DNA of 64,000 nucleotides. Origin: Panulirus ornatus. Its lineage: Eukaryota; Arthropoda; Malacostraca; Decapoda; Palinuridae. Positions within the stretch are counted from its first letter, which is position 1. The number at the start of each line of letters is the position of its first letter. The stretch lies in NCBI RefSeq assembly GCF_036320965.1, contig NC_092271.1:18037529-18101528 (forward strand). The letters are read 5' to 3'. The notes under the pieces are model-generated. The model ran no database searches, had not been told where the DNA came from, and saw only the letters and a program-made list of their open reading frames with translations. The translations under genes and the position numbers were made by a program. Below, in pieces: positions 27,982-40,040 of this stretch.

Positions 27982-28790
27982 AAGCTGCCCGTTAGACTTG
28001 ACGTGTTTGATCATTAACGGTGACTTGTCAGGTTAACTGATGAGCGTGTGAGTGATGGCTGTCACTTACGCTCTTGGATCTAACTTGGTGTTACATGGAT
28101 TACTCTTTGGTGGAGTACCATGGCTGCAGGTATACTGCCCTCAAGTTCACAGCTTTACCTTTCGAGGCTGACCTCACTGTTCTTGTTTGAGATTTAGCCT
28201 CCCTACAACTCAGGATTGTGCGCGGAGGGGTGGCCCTATGCTCTAGGGCGGCCCGCTGGTGGCGAGGGACCTGAGCAGCACTGTGGGACTAGGGGTGTTT
28301 GGGGCTTGTTATCCCACCCGGCAACCATGGGGGCCAGGCTTCCTTTGGACGTCACTGAGAACAGATGTGAGTGAATATGTAGCTTTGGGTAGCCTTTCCT
28401 CTGCCTGTGACCCTGTCAATGATATTCAGCAAATCAGTCTTGAATGTTTAAGAGTGAGAACAATACTTCAGGCTGAATACCTACAACGCTATCATTAACA
28501 GAGTATATGACTAATTTATATAAATCATAACCACACCATATTTCACACAAGTTGTGTACCTACTCACAAAGTCCTTCTTGATAGTTTTTACATACTTTAA
28601 ATACTGTGTTATATTATCCTAATTTTGGAGATAGTAAATAGATTGTGGTTTAGAGTTACCTTTAACTGGACGGGAAGGTAATTTGTGTGTTACCGGTAAC
28701 GGAGCCTTGAAGGATTGCTGAACTACGACTGTTCATTATCATCATTAACTCTGTAACTTAATTAGGGACAAAAGGATTCTAACAATAGCA
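27982..28790. other. Spacer, nothing recognised
   Basis: Unique DNA. A 79-codon + frame at 28259 has no recognisable similarity. Confidence 0.55.
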
Positions 28791-29189
28791 TGGCAATATG
28801 CTGAGGTACAGTACAATGCACTGTGGCACTATGTAATATTCTGAGGTACAGTGTAATATACTAATGATACAAGGCCATATCCTCAGATACAGCCCAATAC
28901 AATAATGGTTCAATGCAATATCCTGAGGTACAGTGCAATATACTGTGGTCCAATCCTATATTCTGAGGTACAGTGCAATACACTGTGGTACAATGCAATG
29001 TATAATGTGGTGTACTGTACAATATCCTACGGTACATTGCAATATCCTGTAGCACACTGCCATATCCTGATGTACAGCCTAATGTACTGTATCACAATAT
29101 CCTGTGGTACAGTCAAATATACTGTATTTCAATATCTTGTCGTACAGTCTAACATACTGCATTACAGTATTCTCCAGTACAGCGTAATG
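28791..29189. repeat. Degenerate 20-bp minisatellite
   Basis: About 20 diverged copies of CAATATCCTGAGGTACAGTG. Variants with ACTG in place of CCTGAG alternate in parts, and several copies are shortened to 15-16 bp toward the 3' end. Confidence 0.88.
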
Positions 29190-29364
29190 CCTCGTATGAA
29201 CTGCCTCGACGAGACAGCATGGCAGGCAGCGCAGAATAACTGGTATTTCTCTGATTTATTGTTATAATTTTCAAGATGATAATTACATAGCGACACGGAA
29301 TATCAGGAAATGTAAAGCGACATTCAGTTCAATCAATGAGGTTTCGTGAAGCGCACAAACTGTG

Positions 29365-29578
29365 TGTAATTATTATTATCATTTTTATTATCTTCATTAT
29401 TATTATCATTATTATTATAATTATTATTATTATTATCACTATTATCATTATCATTATTATTATTACTATAATTATTATTTTATTATCATTAATATTATCA
29501 TTACTATTTTTATTAACGTTATTATTATTATTATTATCATTATTATTATTATTATTATCATTATTATTATTATTATTA

Positions 29579-29618
<40 letters not shown>

Positions 29619-29690
29619 CATTATTATTATTATTATTACTATTAATATTGTCATCATTATTTTTATCATTATTGTTAAAAGGATTCTTAT
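29365..29690. repeat. (ATT/ATC)n triplet array
   Basis: About 325 bp of mostly TTA/TTATCA triplets with TTT and TAA variants, almost devoid of G on +. Hydrophobic isoleucine/leucine-rich frames across it are artefacts. Confidence 0.94.
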
Positions 29691-29748
29691 TCTATTTACT
29701 ATAATCTTTATTACTATTGTTATCGCTATCACTGTAATTAGTAATAGT

Positions 29749-29750
<2 letters not shown>

Positions 29751-29794
<44 letters not shown>
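29751..29794. repeat. (AGT)n microsatellite
   Basis: Perfect AGT run, the same triplet that dominates the 15-bp array at 19865-22542. Confidence 0.96.

Positions 29795-30820
<1,026 letters not shown>

Positions 30821-30892
<72 letters not shown>
30821..30892. repeat. (AT)n microsatellite
   Basis: Perfect AT run of about 72 bp joining the dispersed module to the palindromic element. Confidence 0.97.
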
Positions 30893-30896
<4 letters not shown>

Positions 30897-30899
30897 ATG

Positions 30900-31209
30900 T
30901 TCCTATGAGTCCACGGGGAAAATGAAACACGAAAAGTTCCCAAGTGCACTTTCGTGTAATAATCACATCATCAGGGGAGACACAAGAGAGAGATATAACA
31001 GTCAGTTGATATACATCGAATAGACGAAGCTAGGACGCCATTTGGTATTTGAATCACATGTTTACCAAAGTCGTCCTAGCTTCGTCTCTTCGATGTATAT
31101 CAACTGACTGTTATATTTCTCTCTTGTGTCTCCCCTGATGATGTGATTATTACACGAAAGTGCACTTGGGAACTTATCGTGTTTCATTTTCCCCGTGGAC
31201 TCATAGGAA
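30900..31209. mobile_element. 310-bp palindromic (foldback) element
   Basis: Two arms of about 148 bp (30900-31048 and 31062-31209) are reverse complements with only a handful of mismatches (for example at 30933, 30991 and 31020). The arms begin TTCCTATGAGTCCACGG. The asymmetrical centre is about 14 bp between TTTGGTA and TTACCAAA. A one-arm copy with a perfect centre lies at 55043-55199. Outside the right arm GATCAC and GTGATC form a further small stem. I recall arm-like sequence from decapod and other invertebrate genomes as a dispersed repeat. A link to Penelope-like element ends is conceivable but unproven. Confidence 0.85.
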
Positions 31210-31249
31210 TATCTTGATCACGCGCAAAATTGTGATCCTTTCCAATATA

Positions 31250-31251
<2 letters not shown>

Positions 31252-31313
<62 letters not shown>

Positions 31314-31318
31314 TGTAT
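31252..31318. repeat. (GT)n microsatellite
   Basis: GT run of about 65 bp with TAT interruptions at both ends. Confidence 0.97.
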
Positions 31319-31705
31319 TAGAACATGTTACCTGGTGTTACTGTTATGTCTGGCCAGGTCTTCCGTGTTCGCTATGTAAGACTCACTTCACTGGAACTCG
31401 AGGTGAAGACTCCACCTCCCCAGGCCTCTTAACGACCCTTTTTGGAGACTGAATTATCACCTTCCAGAAATTCGCCCGAGGAACTTCGGCAATAAAAAGC
31501 TAAAATTTGTAAGTTTCGGAGAAAACGTGAAACGTTTGCAGGGTTTTAGCGTGTTGATTATCACTCGCAAGTTTTTAATATGGTTTCGACTTGAGGTTCT
31601 ATGGATGGAGGAGCAGAACTGGTTTGTGGGGTGTACGTAGACCTGCAGCTTATAACGTATCATTTCACTCTTTCCTGATGACATCTATTCCTGTTTTCTT
31701 GGTTT
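31319..31705. other. Spacer, nothing recognised
   Basis: Unique DNA without a supported feature. Confidence 0.55.
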
Positions 31706-31758
31706 AGAAGAAGAAGAAGAAGAAGAAGAAGAAGAAGAAAGGAAGAAGAAGAAGAAAA

Positions 31759-31793
<35 letters not shown>

Positions 31794-31870
31794 AGAAGAA
31801 GAAGAAAGGAAGAAGAAGAAGAAAAGAAGAAGAGGAAGGAGAAGAAGAAGAAGAAGAAGAAGAAGAAGAA

Positions 31871-31917
<47 letters not shown>

Positions 31918-32036
31918 AGAAGAAGAAAAGAATTAGAAGAAGAAGAAAGGAAGAAGAAGAAGAAGAAGGAGAAGAAGAAGAAGAAGAAGAAGAAGAAGAA
32001 GAAGGAGAAGAAGAAGAAGAAGAAGAAGAAGAAGAA

Positions 32037-32068
<32 letters not shown>

Positions 32069-32147
32069 AAAAGAATTAAATGAAGAAGAAAGGAAGAAGG
32101 AGAAGAAGAAAAAGAAGAAGAAGGAGAAGAAGAAGGGAAAGAAAAGA
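31706..32147. repeat. (GAA)n array, ~440 bp
   Basis: GAA triplet array with AGG, AAA and GGA variants. An internal block containing GAAAGGAAGAAG recurs near 31738 and 31805, showing block duplication. Long GAA/TTC tracts of this kind can form intramolecular triplexes. Confidence 0.96.
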
Positions 32148-32479
32148 CACTGAGTTTATAAGGTGATGCGTAGTGAGATGGAAGAGAAAACAGAGGGAAA
32201 GAGGTTGGGGGAAAGCGGGTATTTAGAAGACAAGGATGATCAGAAATGGAAAAGATGTTTGGGTATTATGAGGGTAGACGTGAGAGGCGAGGGTGGAGGC
32301 TACTGGATGCTTCGCGGAAGAGAGGAATTGAAAGGAATTTCGAGAGACGTTCATTTAGAGGCTCAAACATGGCTGACTGTAGGAGAAGGTGAGGATGTGA
32401 AGAGGAGAGGAAGTGGAGAGTGGCAGAGAAATATGAGAAAACATAGTCGAATACAAATGGGATGAAAGTAACATACACA

Positions 32480-32480
<1 letters not shown>
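32148..32480. other. Purine-rich spacer
   Basis: Purine-biased on +, continuing the strand asymmetry of the GAA array. A 100-codon frame with lysine/glutamate/arginine bias results from composition. Confidence 0.55.

Positions 32481-32545
<65 letters not shown>
32481..32545. repeat. (CA)n microsatellite
   Basis: Perfect CA run of about 65 bp. Confidence 0.97.
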
Positions 32546-32550
<5 letters not shown>

Positions 32551-32848
32551 CCTCGCCCTCTTCCCAAGCTCAATGTTTTACACCTAGAGGACCACACACG
32601 TCTGGTAAATGTGGTTCCGATCTGTCATATCTTTCTTCGTCCATTTTTTATGCGTCTAGTGTTCTCCCTGGGAGCGTCCGGAGTGTTCTTTTTTTTTTTA
32701 TATCTTTTTCTGTTTTGTCATCATTTTCTTTTTTTTTCCGTGGGTGTCATCGAGGGCGTGGAGGTGGTTCACTGGCTCAGTCTAACGACCTCGTTTTGTG
32801 ATCGCGTCGTCAACATCCTGGCTCTTTCTAACTTCTCTCATTCGAAGA

Positions 32849-32851
<3 letters not shown>
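32546..32851. other. Spacer, nothing recognised
   Basis: Unique T-rich DNA without a supported feature. Confidence 0.55.

Positions 32852-32914
<63 letters not shown>
32852..32914. repeat. (GA)n microsatellite
   Basis: Perfect GA run of about 63 bp. Confidence 0.97.
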
Positions 32915-32917
<3 letters not shown>

Positions 32918-32984
32918 CGCGTGTTTCCTTTCCTTATGCCAGTCGATTCTGAAGAGAATGACAGTGAGACTCTTTCCCAGGGAA

Positions 32985-33105
<121 letters not shown>

Positions 33106-33400
33106 TTCTGTGGAAGATCGTAGACTCATCCAGGAACATTAAGCAGATACCTCGACCGAACCCTCAAACGCAGAGAGATCCAGACAGACTCACAAGCCAG
33201 GGGATTAAATGGTGTGGAGAGTTAAAGTCACAGTGACAGACAGAGGGTAACAAACGTTAATATAACAACATATAACGTTATATAGAGACCTTCGACGCCT
33301 TGTCCTTCCGTCCATGTTGCTGCTGATGATTGCAAAATGGCAACTAGTTTCACATGGTAGGAGGTGGGTGTGGGTGATGGCTGGGTTTAGGAAGAGGAGA

Positions 33401-33532
33401 GAGAGAGAGAGAGAGGGAGAGAGGATGGGAGGGAGGGAGGGAGGATGGAGGATGGGATGGATGGAGGGAGGGAGGGAGGATGGCAGGGAGGGAGGGAGAG
33501 AAGATGGCAGGGAGGGAGGAAGGGAGGGGAGG
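33401..33532. repeat. (GGGA)n-rich array
   Basis: GA run followed by GGGA tetranucleotides broken by GGATGG and GGATGGCA. It is G-rich and pyrimidine-poor on +. Confidence 0.92.
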
Positions 33533-33642
33533 AGCTCAGTCCCCAAACTGCTTAATTGGAAAAGTTCATCCCTACATTTTCCTGTCTTTTATAAGTAGTT
33601 TGATATTGTTCACAAAGTTATCTTCTTTATCATTTATAGGAA

Positions 33643-33706
33643 AGCACACACACACACACACTCACACACACACACACTCACACACTCACACACACACACA
33701 CACACG
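33643..33706. repeat. (CA)n microsatellite, imperfect
   Basis: CA run of about 63 bp with three CT interruptions. Confidence 0.96.
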
Positions 33707-34280
33707 CAGCCCACCAACCCCTCTTCTCCTACCGAAGGGCGTGTTGTCAGGGAACAAAATGAAGGCTTCAGCAGCAGATCTCGTCTAATTACAAGTGGCC
33801 TCGGGTGGCCACCAGACCACCGGGAGCAGAACATAAACCTCACACTGTGATGTAAGGCCAACCCACCTGCTCCCCACACTAACCCCCCTGGTGCGGTAAA
33901 ATTCCCAGCGGTCCTCCATGACCTTCTCTGACCTCTGATCACCTCATTTATTCCCTCAGCTCACCTTTCATTGGCTCTTGATAATCTCTGGGGGTTGTTA
34001 ATCATCTTGACTTCCCCGTGGTGAAAGGGCTGATGACCCATAATCATCAATCGTTTGTTATCCCTTTGATGACTTTGGACGACCCTCTGTGATGGCCCGT
34101 GATTGTTCATCTGTTGACCGCCGGTTGCCGGGAGTTCGATGACCTTGTATGTGGTGACCTCTCTTGACCTCTAATGAGGCCTAGTGGTCTCCTGTAAGGC
34201 ACTGGTCATCACTGATGACTCTAGAAATGTTCTTTTTGTCTCTATTTTTTTTTTAGTCCTTAAGTATGGTTGATTTTGGT
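33707..34280. other. Spacer with scattered TGACC phrases
   Basis: From about 33918 onward TGACC and GATGAC recur irregularly. This may be a very decayed extension of the 20-bp array that follows. Confidence 0.45.
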
Positions 34281-34640
34281 ATAATCTATGTTGACCTGGT
34301 ATACGTTTTTCTTACTCGCTATAATCCCTGTTGACCTGCTGTAATCAGTGCCGATCTGGCATCATCCCTGCTGACCTGGTATACTCCCTGCTGACCTGGT
34401 ATAGTCCCTGCTGACCTGGTATACTCTCTGCTGACCTGGTATACTCCCTGCTGACCTAGTGCAGTCCTTGCTGACCTAGTGCGCTCCTTGCTGACCTGGT
34501 ACACTCCCTGCTGACCTGGTACAATCCCTGCTGACCTGGTATAATACTTGATGACGTGATGAAATCCATACTGATCTCTTATAACTCCTGCTGAACTAAT
34601 TTGATCCTCGCTGACCTTGTATTTCCCTTACTGACGCCTT
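34281..34640. repeat. 20-bp minisatellite, ~18 copies
   Basis: Units of 20 bp in strict register with the core CCCTGCTGACCTGGTATACT. Central copies (34361-34540) are well conserved and the edges are decayed. The minus-strand frame across it is an artefact. Confidence 0.94.
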
Positions 34641-35690
34641 GTGAGTATCATACACAGCCCTATTACTCTTCATTTCACTGCCGTTACCCTCAACTGTTAC
34701 CTCTAACCCTCAGTGATTGGTAACAAGGCACTGTAGTCACTGGGTAACACCTCCAGTTGCCTAGTAACCTGTAGCAACGGCCCGTATCTCATGCACTGGT
34801 CACTGAAATTAATACCTGGTTATGACTCTCTTTGAGCCCTAACGCCCACCAGTCTTAACCATCCTCCTACCAGAGGTTTAGGCTCTTCCAAACCTCTCAT
34901 AACTCCATCGGTCTTGGCGTGACCTCACGTCACCCGAAGCTTATTTCAGTTTGGATCCGATTTCCTTGACGCATCAAGCTTCTTGCTCAAGCTGGGTCGC
35001 GCTGGATGAACGTCGTTAAAGGCGACCCAAAAAAAGAAGGTGAGGGGAGGGATCTTGATATCCTGTCCTCCTGTATCATTTCCAAAAGAAAGACCGGAGG
35101 AAGAGGCGAATGAAGGGTTTTTCTTCCATGGCGAAGTCGTCTGTTCTTGACATGGGAAAGAGCGAAAACGCCTAAGATATACCGGACTCCTCCTGCTCGA
35201 CGTTACACCGCTAGTGGGAAGTCGCCTTTGGCGAGGCTGTATCACTGGGAACTCCTCACTCCCAAGGAGTCTACGCTCTCAGCAACTAGAAATAACGAAG
35301 CCTTTTCGTGTACATAAGGAAGACCATTGCATGACGTATCTCCTCCATCGCAAATGATCTGGAACAATAGAAGATTCGCGATTCTTTTAACAATATAGTC
35401 TCACCAGTAATATACCAGGTATATCCAGCAGGTTAATACTTAATATTGCCGCTGAAAGCCCCAGCGCTTCCTCCTGCGAGCGACCTTCAGCCACCAGGCA
35501 GCCGCCGCCTGGAGCACAACCCGTCCTTACCTTTCCCTGGCCAGGTGTGTGTGTCTGGCCACGGCTCAGACCTGCCGCCCACCGACAAAGCCCAACTTAA
35601 AGCGTTCATCCCTCCCAGCCATATTTCTCAAAATTCAGTACATCCTGCAGAACCACACTGGCTGGGAGACCAACAGCTCTTGCAGATCGA
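34641..35690. other. Spacer with possible degenerate dispersed module
   Basis: Mostly unique. At 35000-35190 the order AAGGCGACC, GGGGAGGGAT, TTCCAAAAGAAAGA, GTCTGTTCTTGACA loosely follows the dispersed module seen at 11298-11547 and 30701-30828, so an old copy is possible. No gene recognised. Confidence 0.4.
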
Positions 35691-35890
35691 TATTCGCCTG
35701 GAAGAACCACGGTGCGTGAAAGCCTACAACGCTCGGGAGTTTCATAGTGTCTGGAAAGGTCTGGCGGCTGGAAACCCGCAGTGCATAAAAGCCTATATTG
35801 CCTGGAGATTCGGAGAGCCTGGAGGCTCACAGTGCCATGGAACCAACATCACCTGGAGTTTCACAATGCCTAGAGGACAGGGCCTGGAAA
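35691..35890. repeat. Degenerate tandem repeat, ~52-68 bp
   Basis: Related phrases (GTGCGTGAAAGCCTA, GTGCATAAAAGCCTA, GTGCCATGGAACCA, each followed by TGGAGNTT) recur near 35712, 35781 and 35832. A 177-codon + frame across the wider region shows no known domain. Confidence 0.55.
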
Positions 35891-36374
35891 CCCCCACCAA
35901 GCCTGTATGCAGACTTCACCAAGAGACCAAGAAATCCAGAGGGACTGGATACTACAAGAAGACCCATCCATATTGCTGAGGATACATCCAGAACTTGTGT
36001 ATGTACGTGCACTGCCAGAGGACCTGTACACTGGTGAGGGACACTTGGCAGCACAAGAATAGGAATGCAATACACCTTCGGTACCTGGAAACCTAGCTGG
36101 TGATCCACTATGAGGGAAGAGCTACGCTGTCTCAAGAATTTAAGTTTCTGGAGCTCCACAAAAGCTAAAGACCACAGTCCAGGACTGGAGACCTACGATG
36201 CCTGGAAAACCTCCCTCACTCACTGAAGAAATACAAGTCCATGGCGACTTCAAAGTCACGTGCGTCTTGCAATATCAGACAGCCAATCCTCGAGTAGCCG
36301 GTCTCGATACAGAAACTATGGGAAGCAGCGGCGAAATGCGTACATCAGGTTCAAGCCTTTTGAGTACAGGTACA
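35891..36374. other. Spacer, nothing recognised
   Basis: Unique DNA, possibly flanking or 3' sequence of the minus-strand LINE relic that follows. No motif legible. Confidence 0.45.
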
Positions 36375-37005
36375 CATGCAAACTGTGGCCAAGATAATTC
36401 CTGTGGAACAAAGAGAGATGAGCAGCTTCGATGCGCACAGCAAAGGGATAGGTTGAAGAGAGGTGATGATAGGGATGAAACGGAAGGCTTTTGTTTCCAC
36501 TCTGGTTGATAAACAGGTAGAGGGGGGAACCTCCAAGGATATGTAAGCATCCATACATCAAAGTTAACAAGAAAAATCATTATGGTACTTACGGTAAGAT
36601 AATTACTACACCCCCATTCCCTGAACAAGACAGATAGGATACAGAACCCTGGGGAACGCCACATTTAATGCGATGTGGTGGGTGAAGCCGCTCCATCAGC
36701 GACTACTCCAGTGGGAGGGCTGAAGAAGAACTTAAGTTTGAGGTAACAGAGAGAAGCATAAAAACCAAAGGAATGGAGTCTGAAAAGCAGCGACTAATGC
36801 CACACCGTATTCAATGCTTGAGAGATGCCGAGGGTTAAAGCCAAAATTTCAGTGATATCCCTGAGAGAGGAGGAGGAGGAGGAGGAGGAGGAGGACCAGA
36901 GATGTGAGTCACATGAGTGAAGATCACCAGAAGACCTTCCATGATATTATGAGTGCGTTTGTGGGTGTAAAGCCATGCATTGTGATGACTTATGAAGATG
37001 AGCTG
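36375..37005 (-). pseudogene. Decayed LINE reverse transcriptase with embedded GGA repeat
   Basis: Read on the minus strand from about 37005 down. A frame from 36919 to 36797 gives HLWSSSSSSSSLRD, then ALTLGISQALNTVWH, which fits the palm entry of LINE reverse transcriptases (usual form A-D-I-S-K-A-F-D-x-V-W-H; here the catalytic Asp positions are lost). A stop follows, then a region like the helix after it, then CGVPQGSV (36663-36640), the diagnostic reverse transcriptase motif. After an apparent internal deletion, HLSLFHRNYLGHS (36420-36383) resembles the C-terminal region of invertebrate LINE ORF2 proteins. Stops and frameshifts throughout make it dead. The serine run is the (TCC)n/(GGA)n microsatellite at 36869-36895. 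Confidence 0.75.
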
Positions 37006-37151
37006 ATACGTCTGCTGGCTGAATTGTGTGACTTTTGATCACTAGAGTGAGTACATTAGATGTGCTAAATCTAACGTAGCGATAATGTCACTGTGTTTGT
37101 ATTTACCAGCGAGTGTGTAAGGTTCCACAAGTTCGTTAAGTGCGGTGGTGA

Positions 37152-37153
<2 letters not shown>

Positions 37154-37203
<50 letters not shown>
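37154..37203. repeat. (GT)n microsatellite
   Basis: Perfect GT run of about 50 bp. Confidence 0.97.
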
Positions 37204-37212
<9 letters not shown>

Positions 37213-37546
37213 CGTGTTTGTGGACCAGCGAGCTCTGATCAGCCCATCTTGAACCCAGAGGCAGTGTAATAAGGGATTAGCACTCTATGTCTCTCACAAG
37301 TACAAGCGTCGTGTAAGAGCCACTCTGCCAGCCTAAGAGGAGTTAGCCCGCCGCCCTTACGTGAGAGTGGGGGTTAGCACTGTCCTCACCCGCCGGCCCT
37401 CGTTTGCCCGCTGATAAGAAAAGTTTAGAGATGTTTGGGTTAGTTTTTATTGGTAGTTCCCGGGTACCGCTAGGGACCAGGGTGAGTATAAAGATGCCAG
37501 ACCATGAGGGAAATCTCACGACATTTTCCCTCTGTGGTTAGAAAAG

Positions 37547-37549
<3 letters not shown>
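37204..37549. other. Spacer, nothing recognised
   Basis: Unique DNA without a supported feature. Confidence 0.55.

Positions 37550-37622
<73 letters not shown>
37550..37622. repeat. (GA)n microsatellite
   Basis: Perfect GA run of about 73 bp. Confidence 0.97.
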
Positions 37623-37629
<7 letters not shown>

Positions 37630-38440
37630 GGATGTGACCTAGAAAGAATATTTGGTTGAAAGAAAAAAAATCAAAAAGAAAAAGCAAATAATGAATGAAA
37701 AAAAAGAGGAGACAGGATCTAGGATTAGATAGGTCAATACAGCACAGCATTAAAGTAAGGAATGGGAGAATCTAGGAGACGGAAAAGATAAGATATATGA
37801 TAAAGATAAGGCTGGGAAGAAAGACTTCGTAAGTCGACGACAGACAACATGGCCAGATTCCCTGGAAAAGCATACCTGGGAGACAATATCCAGGTACACA
37901 TCCTCTCTCCCTATCCCACAGAATGGTGGAAATCTCAATGAATCTTCCTCTTTTTGCTTCCACTGTTTCGACGTTATGTCTTGCTCTTTATTTAGCCACA
38001 TTGTCTGCATTCATCCAGGTTGTTTGCATTCATATCATACGATCGTTTGCGGGTCATTAAGTTTCGAGTAACACCACCTTCCCTTTGGGTGTGAGTCGAT
38101 CTCTGAAAGCCTCACCTCTTGTCTTAATCTTTCTGTGGCTGAGGAACAAGTGCGGCACGACGTACCTTCCAAGATACCAAGCGACACAGGGGGGAGGACT
38201 AGGAGAAGGAGGAGCTTCGGTGTATGAACACGCCCCTCAGAACTTCCACATTAGTGTTGATTGCCTTCAATAGACTTCTGGTTGAGACTGGTTTCAACAC
38301 GAGTGGGGCCTAGTGACGTCAGCCATATATTTACGAGGAGAGGGAAGTGTGTTGTGAGCTCATTGTCTCGTTAGAAGAGAGGTTCAGGATGGGGGAGGGG
38401 TTTGGGAGAGAGAAAAAGATGATGACTGACAATGGGGGAT
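37623..38440. other. Spacer, nothing recognised
   Basis: Unique DNA, A-rich at 37650-37710. No supported feature. Confidence 0.55.
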
Positions 38441-38680
38441 GATGTTAGATATGATGCTGAGTTATACATATGCGCCACTTCCCGCGTCAGGGAAGTAGCG
38501 TCAAGAACAGAGGGCAAATACTGAGTAGTGCGACTGAAGGTCTGTTGTGAAAATGCAAGTTACCTTGAGTGCGGGTTTGGTATGCCTGGCTGGTCAGTGC
38601 TCGAACCTCTGAGGGGAGCCAGGCGGCCCCGTATCACCCGCCCAAACTGCGCCTTACGTACAAGGTCAGTCAGGAGTAAC

Positions 38681-38975
38681 CCCTTGAGCACGGCTGTACG
38701 ACCCTTCAGCATGACGGTACGACCCTCGAGGACGACGGTGGGACGCCCCTTCAACACAAAGTTTCTGCCTTCAAGGTCGGAGATACGACCATTCAGCACG
38801 ACGGTGCGATCCTCTAGGACGGCAGGACGACCTTTCAGCACGACGGTACGACCCTCGAAGACGACGGGACGCCCCTCCAGCACAAAGGTTCTGCCCTCAA
38901 GGACGGAGATACGAGCGTTCAGCACGACGGTGCGATCATCGAGGAAGGCGGGACGACCCTCAAGTACTCGAGGAA
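38681..38975 (+). repeat. 21-bp minisatellite, left arm
   Basis: Variants of GTACGACCCTCGAGGACGACG in tandem, with GGACGCCCC and TTCAACACAAAGG variants forming a larger period. On the minus strand it reads as a seven-residue VVLEGRT/VVLKGRT repeat. The outer DNA to 38528 is also open, but no known domain is present. Confidence 0.9.
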
Positions 38976-39684
38976 AAGTAAATGTTACTCTTCTAACCTA
39001 ATGTTGGCTTTCGAACACATACCTCCCACGTTTTGTCAAAGTGACCCCCACACTGACAACGTAGGAATGATACGACAAGCCAGGCAACATACCGACATCG
39101 TCTTCCATAAAAGTGACTTCCACCATGTGCTGGCCAATACACCAATAGCTCTCATACCAATTACGTCTACAACCGCTGAATCAGTCATGAATCAACTCCT
39201 TTCTTCTTGTCGTGTACAAACTCACACAGCTTGACTTCAAACACTCCTCCGGTGGATTCGCTCTCTGAACTGCAGGGCCAGGCTAGGCTCCCTCTCTCCC
39301 TCTTCTCGGAATTACAACCTCTGCCAAACTTTTCGAAAGAGAGGCAATTTTCCTCTTGCCGTCATGTATATTTAGCAAGCCTTTGATGAAGCATATTAGG
39401 TTGTTCTCTCTCTCTCTGTGTAGTTTATACTTTCCCCTCATCTTTTACAAGAGGTTATCGCCCAGCAGTAGTCAAGCGGATTGAACCATTTCTCTTGATT
39501 GCTTGAGTCAGCGAGGGACTCCGTCGGTGCATGCATGAGCTCCGTCGTCTGACCTTGCGTCCTGTTCTCCTCATTCGTATAAACTACTTCGTCCCTGGGG
39601 CTCACCGGCGACGCACTGCACACACCGCTGTTCCACATGACACATGAGTCTTTCGCAGTTACTTTGATCTTCAGGCTACAGACT

Positions 39685-39790
39685 AACTTGAGAACGAGGA
39701 CGATACGACCCTTGAGTATGACGTTACGACCCTTAATCACGACTGTACGATCCTTGGGTACGATGGACTGTCCATTGACCCAACTCGTAT
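39685..39790 (+). repeat. 21-bp minisatellite, loop copy
   Basis: Four to five copies around TACGACCCTTGAGTATGACG in the same orientation as the left arm. These are closer to the variant found at 55987-56280 than to the arms. Confidence 0.85.
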
Positions 39791-39844
39791 GCGTCTGATC
39801 AAAAGGACACACCATCACACCGGTGGATCGCACCTTCGTGTTCT

Positions 39845-40040
39845 AGGTTCGTTCCGTTGTCCTCGATGGTCGTGCCGTCGTGCTGAAAGGTCGTCCCGCC
39901 GTCCTCGAGGATCGCAACGTCGTGCTGAATGGTCGTATCTCCGTCCTCGAGGGCAGAACCTTTGTGTTGAAGGGGCGTCCCACCGTCGTACTCGAGGGTC
40001 GTACCGTCATGCTGAAGGGTCGTACAGCCGTGCTCCTGAC
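39845..40040 (-). repeat. 21-bp minisatellite, right arm
   Basis: Inverted counterpart of the left-arm array. It lacks the last left-arm block, so one arm gained or lost a repeat block after the inversion formed. Confidence 0.9.

Noticed and set aside
31135..31159. Hammerhead ribozyme core (CTGATGA followed by CGAAA) in the palindrome arm
   Set aside because: The intervening GTG/CAC stem is out of register with the required position next to the core, and I cannot build stems I and III. It would be worth a covariance-model scan, but I do not support it.
30900..31209. Assignment of the palindrome to a Penelope-like element
   Set aside because: Suggested only by memory of similar dispersed sequence. 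No GIY-YIG or reverse transcriptase sequence is visible nearby.
35446..35979. 177-codon open frame
   Set aside because: Crosses a degenerate repeat (35691-35890), lacks recognisable domains and shows no gene context.
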